From contig JAKTTT010000019.1 in assembly GCA_030581615.1 (NCBI GenBank), forward strand, positions 1-64,000: 64,000 nucleotides of DNA, given 5' to 3'. The position numbers and the translations under genes are program-made. The DNA is from Alloascoidea africana. Taxonomy: Eukaryota; Ascomycota; Alloascoideomycetes; Alloascoideales; Alloascoideaceae. Below are positions 21,106 through 31,981 of this stretch, piece after piece (position 1 is the stretch's first letter; the number at the start of each line of letters is the position of its first letter). The notes under the pieces are model-generated. The model had not been told where the DNA came from. It searched no databases and saw only the letters and a list, made by a program, of their open reading frames with translations.

Positions 21106-22264
21106 TTGTTATACAGCAAGTACAACATCTTTAATCAAGCCAAATATGTTGTAAGTCTCTTGACGGGATTGACAGCAGTCTATGCTTTTGATGGCATTGT
21201 CCGCATTCCATTCAATAATGAATCTCATATCTACAAAAGATCTGACACCGTTGAGGCTGAATTGCAAACGACAGAAAATTCTACAGTGTTGAGTTGAGCA
21301 TTGGAACACCGCCACAAAAGTGTGAGGTCAGATTAGACGCTGCTCAGAAAACTCTTTGGCTCTATGACAGCACCAATTATTATTACTCAGAAAAGTATGA
21401 GAAATGTGGAACGTTTAACTCTTCTAACTCTTCGACTTATCGCCATACTCATTTTGATTTCGATATCGGAGACTGGGGAACTGATGATCTAACCGTTGGA
21501 GGTGCAACAATTGAGAAATTTTCCTTTGGAACAAATAAGCGAGACCGTCTTATGGGCGTTTTGGGAATTGGTTTCGATACTCCAAGGTCGTTTGATACAT
21601 ACGATTGTTCAATTGAGATATGCCATTGTTCACTTGATGCATACCAAGGCTTGCCCAGAGCGCTAGTCACTTCAGGTGCAATCCAATCTCAGCTTTACTC
21701 GATACATGTGAATTTGCCGACAGCAAAAACTGGTAAAATTCTTTTTGGCGGTGTTGACCCTTCAAAGTATAAGGGCAAGTTCATATCTTGTCCAATCCTT
21801 AACCGATCCCAAATGTCCATCATACTTAATTCTGCAAAGGTTGGGAGTTTCACTGAGGACAAGCTTTAATAGGCCTTACTTCGTGAATATGGGCTCTTTG
21901 AAGCAATCGGTCGTAAGTTGGGTGACTCATACGAATTGATTAAAGGGTGATATCATCTGCCCTGTGACTACAGAACTGACGAAACAATTGAATTTGGGTT
22001 CGGCGAAAAAACAATCACTGTTCCCCTTCAAAACTGTATTGGTGTAATTTCTAAAGGAGCGACCAGATCAGAAGATATCTGTGGTGTTTTGGCTCTTGAA
22101 AAAATATATATACGAATATCCTCGGGGATTCTTTTCTAAAAGGCGTGTACGCTGTTTACGACTTGGATAACCTCGAACTTTCCTTTGCGGAACCCAAATA
22201 CACCCCTGGTCCAGAAAAAATCGTTGCTCTTGGACCTGAAGATGTTTCCGCACTAAGTCACTAA
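21106..22264 (+). pseudogene. Aspartic protease (yapsin/candidapepsin-like) pseudogene
   Basis: Relic of a secreted or GPI-anchored aspartic protease. Order of recognisable parts: a secretion signal-like stretch (SLLTGLTAVYA), a Lys-Arg propeptide site (IYKR), SIGTPPQ of the mature N-terminus, LFGGVDPSKYKG in the middle, IEFGFGEKTITV, and VYAVYDLDNLELSF near the C-terminus. The first catalytic motif, normally DTGS, reads DAAQ. The second Asp-Ser/Thr-Gly motif is missing. The frame is shifted near 21270 and stops at 21867, after which homology continues in other frames with more breaks. No ATG precedes the signal region; the open frame begins at TTG. It cannot give an active protease. Confidence 0.82.
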
Positions 22265-22754
22265 AGTCCGTCTTTCCGGGCCCCTGTTGCACATTTCCTT
22301 AAAGTTTGTACTGAAAGAAGGCAATATTCAGAGTTCTTTATTTCTATTTTCTATAACTTATACCTACATCGCTTGATATAGTCGCTGGATGACAGAATCT
22401 AATTGTTAGGAGTTTGGTCCGTGAAAATAGTCTGTATAAAGCTTGGTTTATTAGAAATGAGAGAAAGGCTCTTCTTATATAGACAGAACTACATAGTTGA
22501 TAATTGAAGTGGTTGGCAAGAGGCTGGCTTGTATACCAAACGTGGTAAGACAGTCTTCGTGCGTGATGAGCCATCTCATTATAACATCGCTACAAATTGT
22601 AGAATATTATAAGACTTAATGCTTGTATTGTATAGAAGACATGAATAAAACGAATTGGATGCAATTTGATCATAAAATGGTTCTAGTACATGGCAAAATC
22701 AAAAAGCGAGCAATAGTAGATTTATGTGATATTCTTTATAACCAGCTAGAATTT
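22265..22754. other. Gap between protease relic and PGAP2-like gene
   Basis: About 490 bp of 3' flank for both neighbours. AT-rich, nothing recognised. Confidence 0.5.
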
Positions 22755-23931
22755 TTATTGCAATCGCTGTTTCACCCAAGGTTTTCTTAGAACGCCCCAT
22801 TTGGATGGGATTCTGGGACCTGTTCTTCGTAGAGCGGTAGATTCTCCACCATCTCTTTGCAGACTAATTTCGCAATCTCGAAATTCAAACATTGTGAGAT
22901 AATCAAAAAGGACATCCCCAATAAGAATGAACCATTCTGAAAGTGCATATACAGGGTAAGCTGTGCGCATTAATTTGCAAAAGTTAATGATAGCCATTGC
23001 TAAAAGCATTCATCATAAAGTGCACATACCACGCCGTATATGGTGAATTCGAAACTCATATAAAGCCCACATAGCTAGACACCCGCAAAAGAGCATCAGA
23101 ACTGCAATTTTCCTCCTTTTCTTGAAAGATCTTGAGTTCTTAATACTGAGCTTTAAAGACAGATAGATCCAGACAAGAGTTGAAAAAATGTAACATCTCA
23201 TCATTCTATTATGCCACTCTTCGTTATCCAAAACTGTTATGAACACTAACACAGAATAGGATTAGTCGTGAACCAAGAAGATCGAAATTGACATCGATCC
23301 ATACCCCAGCCAGCACATGATATAGTTCTCAAAAGACCTACTATTAGGAGATGTTTTGAGTGTGTTGCGCTATGTCGACTTTTGCTTATCAAATACCATA
23401 TTATGACAATTAGGAACTTTGGCCCTTTAATAAGTTGTCAGTACACAATTGGTAATTGTTTTCCGTTAAGTAGCTTACCCATCATTGAACAAACTACAAG
23501 CTGAAATAGGCTTCGTTCAGGATATGTCTCTCCTATCAGCATTGTTGGCTCAACGATACTGGGGAAATGTTTGTTAGGGATATTGCGTCTTCAGTGTTTG
23601 AATATCGAGCAAGATGTGGCAAAAAGGGCATACATCCCGTTGGAACGATCGAGCAGTTCCTTTGGTCTATGAATGAACCCTACAATAGAGGCGCAACATA
23701 ATCCCACTGAAATAAATGTCGTTAGGACTTTAACCGTGGATATGGCTATTTTAGATGGAATGGGCTCTGGTCAACTCACGTATGATTGCAAACGTGTGGA
23801 TCCGGGGAATATGCCTTGCGTTCAACTTTCATGGAATTTTTATTAGTTTGATACTTCTCAGATGGCGAGAGGGCTACTTCATGTGAACATACACTGATTT
23901 TGGAACGGCACTTAGGCCAGGATATAACCAT
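22755..23931 (-). CDS. PGAP2/FRAG1-family GPI-anchor remodelling protein
   Basis: PGAP2 family proteins act in the Golgi or ER in lipid remodelling of GPI anchors. Here 259 residues are spread over seven exons: 23893-23931, 23780-23825, 23634-23706, 23479-23558, 23305-23424, 23030-23245 and 22755-22960. No single long ORF reveals the gene, but the exons join in frame throughout. Visible signatures: a first membrane helix (FAIILGLCCASIVGFIH), then the family motif IGETYPERSLFQ, the loop VLDNEEWHNRMM, and YEFRIHH followed by YPVYALSEWFIL, the usual end of the family. S. cerevisiae carries this domain only as the N-terminal part of Cwh43; here it is a separate short protein. Splice signals are GTATGT, GTGAGT, GTATGC, GTAAGC, GTATGG and GTATGT donors, some with AAAG acceptors, so single junctions could differ. 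Confidence 0.8.
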
Positions 23932-24508
23932 GGAGAACAGCTGGAGATTCTGCCAAAGCAGACCAAATGTTTATCTTTTCCCAGCCGCCGTCTATTTTCC
24001 CACGTATCTCGCCGCATTCGGTAATTGTGGCACGTGGATCAGATTGCATTTCCTCAACATTTGATCAGAGTCTTCCTTCTCTTTTCTTGGATATCCCATC
24101 TACATGCTCCTGTTGCGTGTGGGTAATATCTTCAAGGGAGAGGCTTCTAGAGTATAGCGTTTATAAAGCCAACAAATATAGAGATGGTTTTGTAATAACA
24201 TAATGGTTAAGCACCAATTAACTACTAGCGGAAATTCTCGTTTCTTAAAGGTGAAAAAGATAAACAATAACGGTCTAATCTTTTAAAAACCCCTCGTATC
24301 ATTTAAGATTCAAATAGTCGCTCTTTTGGGGGCCTTTTGGTAGGGAAGAGCGTATGGCACTAAAAAAATGGGATGAAATGCAGGGTGAGTGATGGCTGTG
24401 TGTCTGAGCCTAGAGCTCTAGAGCTGCTACTCTCTTCAAGTACACACACGCGAAAACTTCCAACTCTTGGACCGTACCTTTAAACCGACACCTTCCAAGT
24501 GAGAGTAT
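23932..24508. promoter_or_regulatory. Shared divergent region PGAP2-like / CDC1
   Basis: 577 bp between the two start codons. CACGTG lies at 24031-24036, 100 bp from the PGAP2-like start. No other clear site was recognised. Confidence 0.4.
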
Positions 24509-26189
24509 ATGGACACATCTTCTGCATCACAACGGAGGCCCTTTACGCCTGTAGGTGGGAAGGGGAAGTTGATAGACCGGGCAAAGAACGCTATCAAGCC
24601 ACAGGCATCGAACCATGACACTGTCGACGATGAGGTTTACAAGCCCGCCAGGAAGCGAGTTCGTTTTACGTTAGATCAGTACATCAAGAAGTTTCGAGAA
24701 ACCATACAAGAGATAAACTGGGTTTCTGTGAGCCTCTTTGCGTTGATCTGGGTTCTGGTGATTCACCGGCATGAAAGATCCATTCCTCATAGCGTTATTT
24801 CTCGGTGTCTCTGGAACAACTGGGAAGACCTGGTATGTTGAATCTACAATTGTCTGGTTCTTTCCTTGCTAATTTGCATGCTCACAATATACTTTATAGG
24901 GCACAAATCCCAGTGTACAACCCCATAGAGTGGCTTTGTTGGCAGACCCACAATTAGTTGATGCCCATACCTATCCAGAACGAGGGCGGATAGGCACCTA
25001 TTTCACAAAAATATTGACCGACAACTACTTAAGGAGGAACTACTGGTACATGAATCAGATACTAGATCCCGACACTACTATTTTTCTAGGAGATCTGTTT
25101 GATGGTGGTCGTGAATGGGGATTGTCAGATTTTGAGAATGAATTTCGAAGATTCTATGAAATCTTCCCACCACGCCGAAATAGAAGAACCATTTACTCAT
25201 TACCGGGGAATCACGACATTGGATTTGGAGAGACTATTATTTATGAATCATGGAAGAGGTTCCAAGCCTACTTTGGCCAGTCAAACAAAGTGCTGAGGCT
25301 TGGCGGGCATGATGTTGTCATGTTGGATACCATTTCACTCTCCCACAGTTTAAATTCAACAATAAACGAAGCAGCCAATAGTTTTCTTGATGTTTTGGCT
25401 CCCTATGACGACAAAGAGAAGGAAGCACCCAGAGTATTGCTGACACACGTCCCATTGTACCGTGACAATGTGGCTCAAAAGTGCGGCCCACTAAGAGAAT
25501 CAAATGCTATATTTCCTGTTCAGAAAGGAAATCAGTACCAGACTGTGTTAGACCATGAACTGAGCAAAGACATTCTAGAAAAAGTAAGACCAGTTGCTGT
25601 ATTTTCAGGGGACGACCATGATTACTGCCATGTTCAGCACGCTTTCCCGGTAGAGCCAAATTCGTTTAGAACGGCGGATGAGTATACTGTGAAGTCGTTA
25701 TCAATGGCAAATGGAATTCAATATCCCGCAATTCAGCTTCTCTCTCTTGTTGATCCTTCTTCGAAATTAGGATTGGGGTCTAAGAAGGGAATTGGGCATA
25801 AGGCCCTTGAAGAAAAATCATACAAGACAGAAATGTGCTTTTTACCAGCGCCTTTCGCAACTCTCAAAGCCTATACTTTGACATACGTCATACAAATTTT
25901 GGTGTTTTTCGTTGGCTTTTACATCCCCAGCATTCCTCAGTTTTTCATAAATCGCTTTCTACCTGAGAAATTGAAAGCAGTGATAAATCAGAAGAAAGAG
26001 CCAGACTACGTATTGCCCCTTGTGTCTGTGGAAAGTGCAGTAAAAGAAAAAAAGAAAGCGATGTTAGAACCAGGGAAGAATCAAGGTGTGAAGAGACAAA
26101 CAGTGCGTTTCTTGTATACCTTGATGATGTCGAGTTTTGTCACTCTTTGCATTTTCACTCGTTATTTTTCTACTTCGAATACTCTGTAA
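24509..26189 (+). CDS. CDC1: GPI-glycan phosphodiesterase Cdc1/PGAP5
   Basis: Cdc1/PGAP5 is a manganese-dependent ER phosphodiesterase that removes ethanolamine phosphate from the GPI glycan. The predicted product of 537 residues has a basic cytosolic N-terminus, a membrane helix (WVSVSLFALIWVLVIH) and a metallophosphatase domain with ADPQLVD, GDLFDGGRE, GNHDIGFG and SGDDHDYC. A hydrophobic C-terminal helix pair and a Lys-rich tail follow. Two exons: 24509-24832 and 24900-26189 (donor GTATGT, acceptor TTATAG). The second exon begins GTNPSVQ. S. cerevisiae also has the related Ted1, so the exact orthologue is less sure than the family. It is divergent from the PGAP2-like gene. Confidence 0.9.
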
Positions 26190-26233
26190 TCCTATCACAT
26201 TAATGTTTGCTAGAGTGTGTTATATTGTGTCTT

Positions 26234-28284
26234 ATGTTGGTACCATTTGGTACAATTTGTAGCATTGTCCACCCAACTCCTGTTCCTCCCCCATCCATTA
26301 TCACCAGTAGCACCACTGGTATGATGAGGCCAAATCATAAACACACAACCCTACGGCCGCTTTCGCCATTACTGAGAGATCCTTATATACCTGGCATACA
26401 CCGTCCTTTGAGTCCCTCAAATTCCCAGTTCCGGAGAAGCTCCACCTCTCCATCCCCAATTCCAACTGTGTCAGTACTATCCTCATCATCATCTTTAGCA
26501 CAGCCCAACGACACATCAAAACCACAAGGATCGGAAATTCCTAATCGAAATAGTCCAGAATACAATAAACGCCTCATCCGCCGTATCTTCTTTAATAATG
26601 ACCCCGAGGTTCTGACGAAAGACCTCAAAGACTTACTTCCAGCACTAACGAGCTCCAGCGCTCTTGATCTGGAACTTTATGTCCTTATAGGACTGTTTCT
26701 GAGACAATTTGTACAGAGCTGGTACTCAAGGCTCACTAACGATCGGGAATTTTGCCAGGAGTTGGTGAATGTGATTGCCCATGTCACAAGAGGTGTTGAG
26801 GAGCGACTAAGAAAGGTATGTACTGGAATGGCTTGTTTGATCAAGGTTAGTACTGCAAATGCTGAAGCAACTAACCTGTTTCTATTGAAAGGTCGATTTT
26901 AAAACTCTGCTTTTGAATGATCTTCCATTGATCCTCGACGTTTATTTCCAAGGTAAGAACATTACATTATTCCGCAAGTAGATAAGAGAACTGATTATTT
27001 GCGATAGATGTTAGAATGGCCAAAACGCGGCAAAACACTTCGGTTCTTCCAATCCAGAACGAGACACAGGCATTCCACTCATTACACCCTCATTTTGCAC
27101 TGGATTCTCCAGAACGTAAAGCACAATATGTTGATGTTCTAGCCAAAGGCATTGTGGCTTTACTGTTACCACCTGAAGAGATCATTTCCGCAAATGTGAG
27201 GTATCTTGTAGAGTCGATTTTGTCCAACATTGTTCTCATGAACGTTATTGAGAAAATGAGCGAGCCTTACATGATGTACGAGACCATAACTAAGGTATGC
27301 CATACAATTGATGATACGAGGAGATGAGTTTTGAATTAACATTTTACAATTCAGTTGGTGCAAATTGTTTTTAAACAAACAGATCAAGATGAGAAACAAG
27401 ATACGAAACAAGCGTCGTCTGATCAAGTTGAACACAAAGTACAAGAAAAGATAAACACAAAGTCAGCAATTGCCAATTTATACAAGATGGAAACAGTATA
27501 CAAGGTTCTCAATAAAATTGGCAGGTGTATTGCCTTTGTTGCGTCCTTTTCAGATAACTCGTACCTGAACAAAGTCAAAAATAAGTACCAAGCAAACCCA
27601 GAATCCAATTCGAGGGAAAACGAAGATACCAAGTCATCGCCCACATCATCTGAAGAGAGCGGTAACAATGAAACTGAAAATAACAACAATCTAGAATCAT
27701 CAAAACATGGATCAGCCAATATTGACACCCCAAAGTACAAATCCGTGATACCTCTCTCCGACTTTTACGTTTTCAAATTTTTTAATAACTTGCTGGGCTT
27801 TTCTTCAAACAGACCAGTTCTTGCCGGTAGTCTTGCTTTATTAAAGCCCTTATTGGCTTTCCAGTACATTGCACGAATCTTGGATCGGATTCTAGTGCAT
27901 ATCCTAAGTCTAGTTCTTTCCACAGAACTTGCAATTTCAATCACGAAAGCTGCAAGGTTTAGCTTATTCCCGACAGATGAAGAGATGGGTCCTTCTCGAA
28001 TACCACCGACTCCAGAGGAGCTTGCAATTATTCTGGAAAATACTCGTCAAGCTCTTCTCAAAGTAGGCAAACCGGAATTGAGAGATTTCATAATCAGTAA
28101 GGAGGTTGGCAAGGACGCCAAAAAGGGGTCGGAGAAGTGTATATCTGAAATCTTGGAAGCGTTTTCGCAAAAAGATTTAAACCAGCATTTGATTTTTGAC
28201 TTGTTGGATTGTCTGATAAAAAGGGTATTTCCTGAGCTTTTGAGCGCTACTCCTGGGGAATTGCAAAAGGTATATATCCGATAG
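26234..28284 (+). CDS. PXA-domain protein
   Basis: A PX-associated (PXA) domain protein; members are usually tied to endosomal or ER-contact membranes. About 619 residues. A Pro/Ser-rich N-terminal 100 residues is followed by the PXA core (LDLELYVLIGLFLRQFVQSW, LLNDLPLILDVYF, HPHFALDSPERKAQYVDVLA, then VRYLVESILSNIVL). An acidic Asn/Ser-rich linker leads to a helical C-terminal half. Exons: 26234-26815, 26892-26952, 27008-27294 and 27355-28284. The start is uncertain: the first in-frame ATG is at 26234, only 45 bp past CDC1, and the ATG at 26321 is equally possible. The 3' end is also uncertain: GTATAT just before the stop at 28284 could be a donor joined to an exon after TTTGCAG near 28560. 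Confidence 0.75.
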
Positions 28285-28747
28285 ATTGTGTTTTGTTGTA
28301 CTTGGAGTTTTGGCGTTTTTCTTTCCATTGCTTTTGTTCCTGGTAATATTTGAAGAAATCGTTTGTAGTATGAAATAAAACCATCATTATCCTCAATAAA
28401 TGACGGAAAGTAATGATGGGGGTTAGATAATAGACTTTATTGCTAGGAAAGATACAAAAGTTATTGACCAAATCGACTGAGTGGAAACGAATCAGTAGTA
28501 TTTCCGGAGTTTGTGTGGTGTCAAACCTCTTTTTAGACCAACTCTGGTCTATTTTTGCAGAGTATCAGGAAAGTTACCAACAAGTTTCTGGTTTATACCA
28601 TTCACACAGTCGAATGGAAATTGTGAGGCCCTGTCACAAATGAAACCAAGTGAAACGTGGAAACCATATCTCAAGCCCGTTTGCCAGAGAATATTCAACG
28701 ATGCAAAATTGAATGATTACGTTCAGTTGCTCTGTTAAAGTGAAGAT
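28285..28747. other. Region 3' of the PXA gene
   Basis: About 460 bp between convergent genes. It has short open frames in several phases and an acceptor-like TTTTTGCAG at about 28552-28560. It may hold a last exon of the PXA gene; otherwise nothing was seen. Confidence 0.35.
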
Positions 28748-29816
28748 TTAGAAGAGACCTTTGTCATCTAAATTGGACGATACAAACTCGTATATTTCAG
28801 GAAAAAGTGAGCCATTGGAATCAACAAATCCATTCCAAACCCCTGTCTGGCCGTATTGTATTGGTGCAAAGAGAGATCTCTTGTCGAGTCCAATACGGGT
28901 AACGGCAAGTAGTGAATGAAGTGCGATTTGTCTGTCTGTCTTTTGGTTCAAGTTCCCCAACCCACCAAAAGCATCCTCACTTTCTAGTTTTAGATCTTGA
29001 CCTTCAGAATTGGCTGTGTATCGGTCATCATTAACGACAGAGACCCCAAGACCATTATTCAGATGCCGCCGTATTTGGTGTTTCCTGCCTGTTTTCAAGG
29101 AGAACAAAACAAGCCGTCTATTCTCCAAGTCATTGAGAGTCTCAAAGGCGGTAGTCTTTGGTGTCACTGGTTTCAATTCTGGGAAGAGCCAGAAATGTGA
29201 TTCTTCCTCAATTGACTCCCCATATGATACGATTTTCCCTCCTCGTTGGTCAGGGTTTACCGATACTTTGAGACTTGAAGATTTTGGAAGGTTGCTTAGA
29301 TCTGGGGGATGATTGACCACAGCTATGTACTAGTTTTGTATAATTGAGTTAGGTTTCATCAATACTAGGCGTTGTGGAAATTTCAGGCCTTACCAGTCTT
29401 TTCAACAAATGACCCTTATTCCCACCTTTTTGTAAATTTTTCGAAAATCCTTGAGCAGCAAACTTGGTTCGTGCTAGAATCATTGCGCCAGTGACACCAT
29501 AATCCAATCTATTCACCAATCTCAATGGTTCTGTTGCTTCGCCTTTTGGGTGTTGACTTTGAGTTGCATACTTTGGATGTTGGTTTATAAATACAGAGAG
29601 CAGTTCACGGTTTTCAAGGCCTAGAGAGCGTGACCATGATGGCGGTTGGCTGTATATATTCGGAGGTTTGTTTATGACAAGATAGTGCTTCAGGGAAAGC
29701 AGAATTTGGATTCTCGAGAGAGATTTGGAAGAATTCATGTTGGCACCGGGGGATGTATGGTTGGTGGTTAAAGTATGGTGGTGGAGGCTTGATGATGGAT
29801 TGGATACACCCTTCAT
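28748..29816 (-). CDS. PUS5: RluA-family rRNA pseudouridine synthase (Pus5-like)
   Basis: Converts uridine to pseudouridine in structured RNA; yeast Pus5 modifies mitochondrial 21S rRNA. The predicted product of 334 residues has the catalytic Asp in RLVNRLDYGVTG, YLVINKPPNIYSQ near the N-terminus, and the C-terminal RluA block SLKTGRKHQIRRHL. Two exons: 29394-29816 and 28748-29329, joined as HLLKRL-YIAVV, with GTAAGG donor and AACTAG acceptor. The start at 29816 is the longest that does not overlap the divergent COP9 gene and leaves only 18 bp between the two ATGs. The ATG at 29741 is a strong alternative. No RNA-binding S4 domain is evident. Assignment to Pus5 rather than another RluA paralogue is by size and fit. 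Confidence 0.82.
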
Positions 29817-29834
29817 TTTAGATTCATCTTCACC

Positions 29835-30800
29835 ATGTCGATAGGCCAACTCGAGACTGCGGCAGATCTGGGGCACGCGATATCGGCTGCTCTCGACTCG
29901 CCCTTTCTCTACTGCTTTTCGGAGTTGTACTATCATCCTCTAGTCCAGAAATTCATTCAAGGGGGTTTGGCAAAGGAGACCCTCGCCACCATCCCAGATC
30001 TGGATCAATGGACACAGCTACTAAAGACTCTTGAGCTATTTGCATTTGGCACATATCAGGATTATAACCGTATGTATAGTGTGTATGCCTCAGGCAGCGG
30101 ATATAAAAGTTGACGATTTTTTTTTTTATTTGGTAGGATATTCGGATCAGATTATTCTCAGTTCAACAAGACAAGCAAAGTTGAAACAATTAACGATAAT
30201 ATCGCTGTGTTCGCATTCGTCTTCAAAAGTATATGGTGATTACAATTCATTACAAACCAATTAATGAGAAGAAGTAGCTAACCGAGGGCATTTTTTTAGA
30301 TTGTTTTCTACAAGGATCTACTGCAAGCACTTGACATAGGTACGGAACTGGAATTGGAGGAGTTGTTAATCGATCTAATCTACAAAGGTCAATTGGAAGC
30401 AGTTTTACATTCGAATAAAAAACAGATCCAGACCATATATGTAAAAGGAAGAGATGTTTTGTTGGGGAACAAGGAGAACTGTCAATTTCTCCTTTTCAAA
30501 GATGAGCCACCTCAAATTCCTATAATGAGTGTATCCGATCTTAGAAAAGTGATTGAACAATTTCGAAAAGAGAAGTTGTCAAATGCAATTGAGAAGATTA
30601 ATGATGTGCTTGGTAAGCTGAATAGTGATAACAACGCGAAGAGCCCTGAAATGACATTGGATCGAGAGGATGATAAAGATGGAGAGAAAAGAAGGGAAGT
30701 TTCTTCAAAATCCAACCGTGGTGAATATATACGGTTGACCGAACCTGGAAAAGAGTCTGCAAAGGGTACAGAAGCTGGGACGAAAAAAGCACGGTACTAA
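29835..30800 (+). CDS. CSN7: COP9 signalosome subunit 7 (PCI domain)
   Basis: Subunit of the COP9 signalosome, which removes NEDD8 from cullin-RING ubiquitin ligases. 275 residues in three exons: 29835-30069, 30137-30228 and 30300-30800. The N-terminal helical repeat (YCFSELYYHPLVQKFI, LKTLELFAFGTYQDYN) and winged-helix part (ELEELLIDLIYKGQLEAVL, then IQTIYVKGRDVL) match Csn7. A Lys/Glu-rich tail follows. Donors are GTATGT and GTATAT. The PCI subunits of proteasome lid and eIF3 are the alternatives, but the FAFGTY motif and overall length fit Csn7 best. Confidence 0.83.
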
Positions 30801-30930
30801 ATTATTTTTTTTTGCTATTTTTCAATACAGGGACTAGAACAACAGGTAAGGTAATTATACAGATTGGTTGCTAGTCGAGAGAGATTGCCTAATGACAAGA
30901 ATATAACAAGATAAGTCACAGAGATTCGAA

Positions 30931-31428
30931 CTATGCTGTCCATGCCTTTTTCACAAAGCCAGTAAGACCATCATCATTTGCATTCATCTCATAAACTCCG
31001 TATATGGAAACGGCAGAGCCAAAGCCAAGCAGCCACATAGCAGCCTTGTGCCATATTCCATAAACTCTTAGTGGGATATAGTCGATAATACAGGATTGAA
31101 AGCCTGCATAACTGTGGAGTAACAGTAAAGAGCTCATCACGGCATCAGTGACACCGGTTAAAGATCCAGTGAGAAAAGGCGCCGTGACCAATGGAACCAG
31201 GGCAATTGAGATTATACGCTCGCCTGTCCAATGTAAAGGGCCTTGGAGTTTGTTAGGCTTTGGAACCGGTGCTGCATCGTTAACGGTGCCCACAATGTTT
31301 CCTGGCGGTTGTGGAATAGTAGCAATGGTTCTGATTCCAACACAGCTCAGACTCTTGAACGGAACCCGTGTCCTTGTAAAGCTTTTAAGAGGGAGGATCC
31401 TCGGGACCAGCCTAGCACTTGTATTCAT
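30931..31428 (-). CDS. SDH4: Succinate dehydrogenase membrane anchor subunit
   Basis: CybS subunit that anchors complex II in the inner mitochondrial membrane and helps bind heme and ubiquinone. 165 residues with an Arg/Ser-rich mitochondrial targeting sequence (about residues 1-40), then GPLHWTGERIISIALVPLV, the helix ending LLLLHSYAGFQSCIIDYIP with the conserved His and Asp, and a last helix before FVKKAW. The start is the ATG at 31428; the frame upstream begins at GTG. A CACGTG site lies 141 bp upstream. TIM18 is a close paralogue in some yeasts and cannot be fully excluded. Confidence 0.92.
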   Translation of the reverse strand: MNTSARLVPRILPLKSFTRTRVPFKSLSCVGIRTIATIPQPPGNIVGTVNDAAPVPKPNKLQGPLHWTGERIISIALVPLVTAPFLTGSLTGVTDAVMSSLLLLHSYAGFQSCIIDYIPLRVYGIWHKAAMWLLGFGSAVSIYGVYEMNANDDGLTGFVKKAWTA

Positions 31429-31981
31429 TCTGTCCTTTTTCTGCCCTTTTCTTTTGGATCGAGAAGCCGTGGAAAGAAGGAAAGGTCTCCCCACACAGAA
31501 ACCATTACGTTAGACAGATTTCCGGCGCTGTGATTGGCTGCTGGGGGGCCGGGACAATAGATGTATGTCACGTGGTCCAAACATGCAAGGATTGTTGTGT
31601 TTTGTGACAAAAAAGAAAAAAAAAAAATAAGCGCCGGGAAGAAGAAAAAAGCTGTGCTCAAATCTCGGGCGCTATGGCTGGAAACGGGCGGTTGGCGTGG
31701 GCTATTCGGAGCAGGAAGCGGCGGGAAGAAAAAGAGCGAGACGGGCTGTGAGCGAGCAGAATTGGAACCGTGGGTCCGAGAGTCTGAGAGCATGCTAAAT
31801 CAAACAACAATATACATTTGGGATTATACAACAGATAGATAAATAGGTAAATAGATAGAGAAAGATCGAACAAACATTGCTGGGTAGGATACTACACAGG
31901 TCTTGCTACTGGTACAGTTGCCAAGTTCCTCTTCTCGGTCAAGTCAGGAATGGGAGGATACAGGGGATGGGGTTAGTGTCA
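31429..31981. other. SDH4 promoter region and HMO1 3' flank
   Basis: About 550 bp. It contains CACGTG at 31569-31574 and an A-rich tract near 31610-31650. Confidence 0.45.

Noticed and set aside
23001-23030. A 30 nt intron in the PGAP2-like gene ending at TTTTAG
   Set aside because: Too short, and it inserts extra residues. The longer 69 nt intron to GCGCACAG gives the family sequence exactly.
31425-31873. ORFs on both strands upstream of SDH4
   Set aside because: They overlap each other in A/T- and C-rich sequence, lack families, and cover the expected SDH4 promoter.
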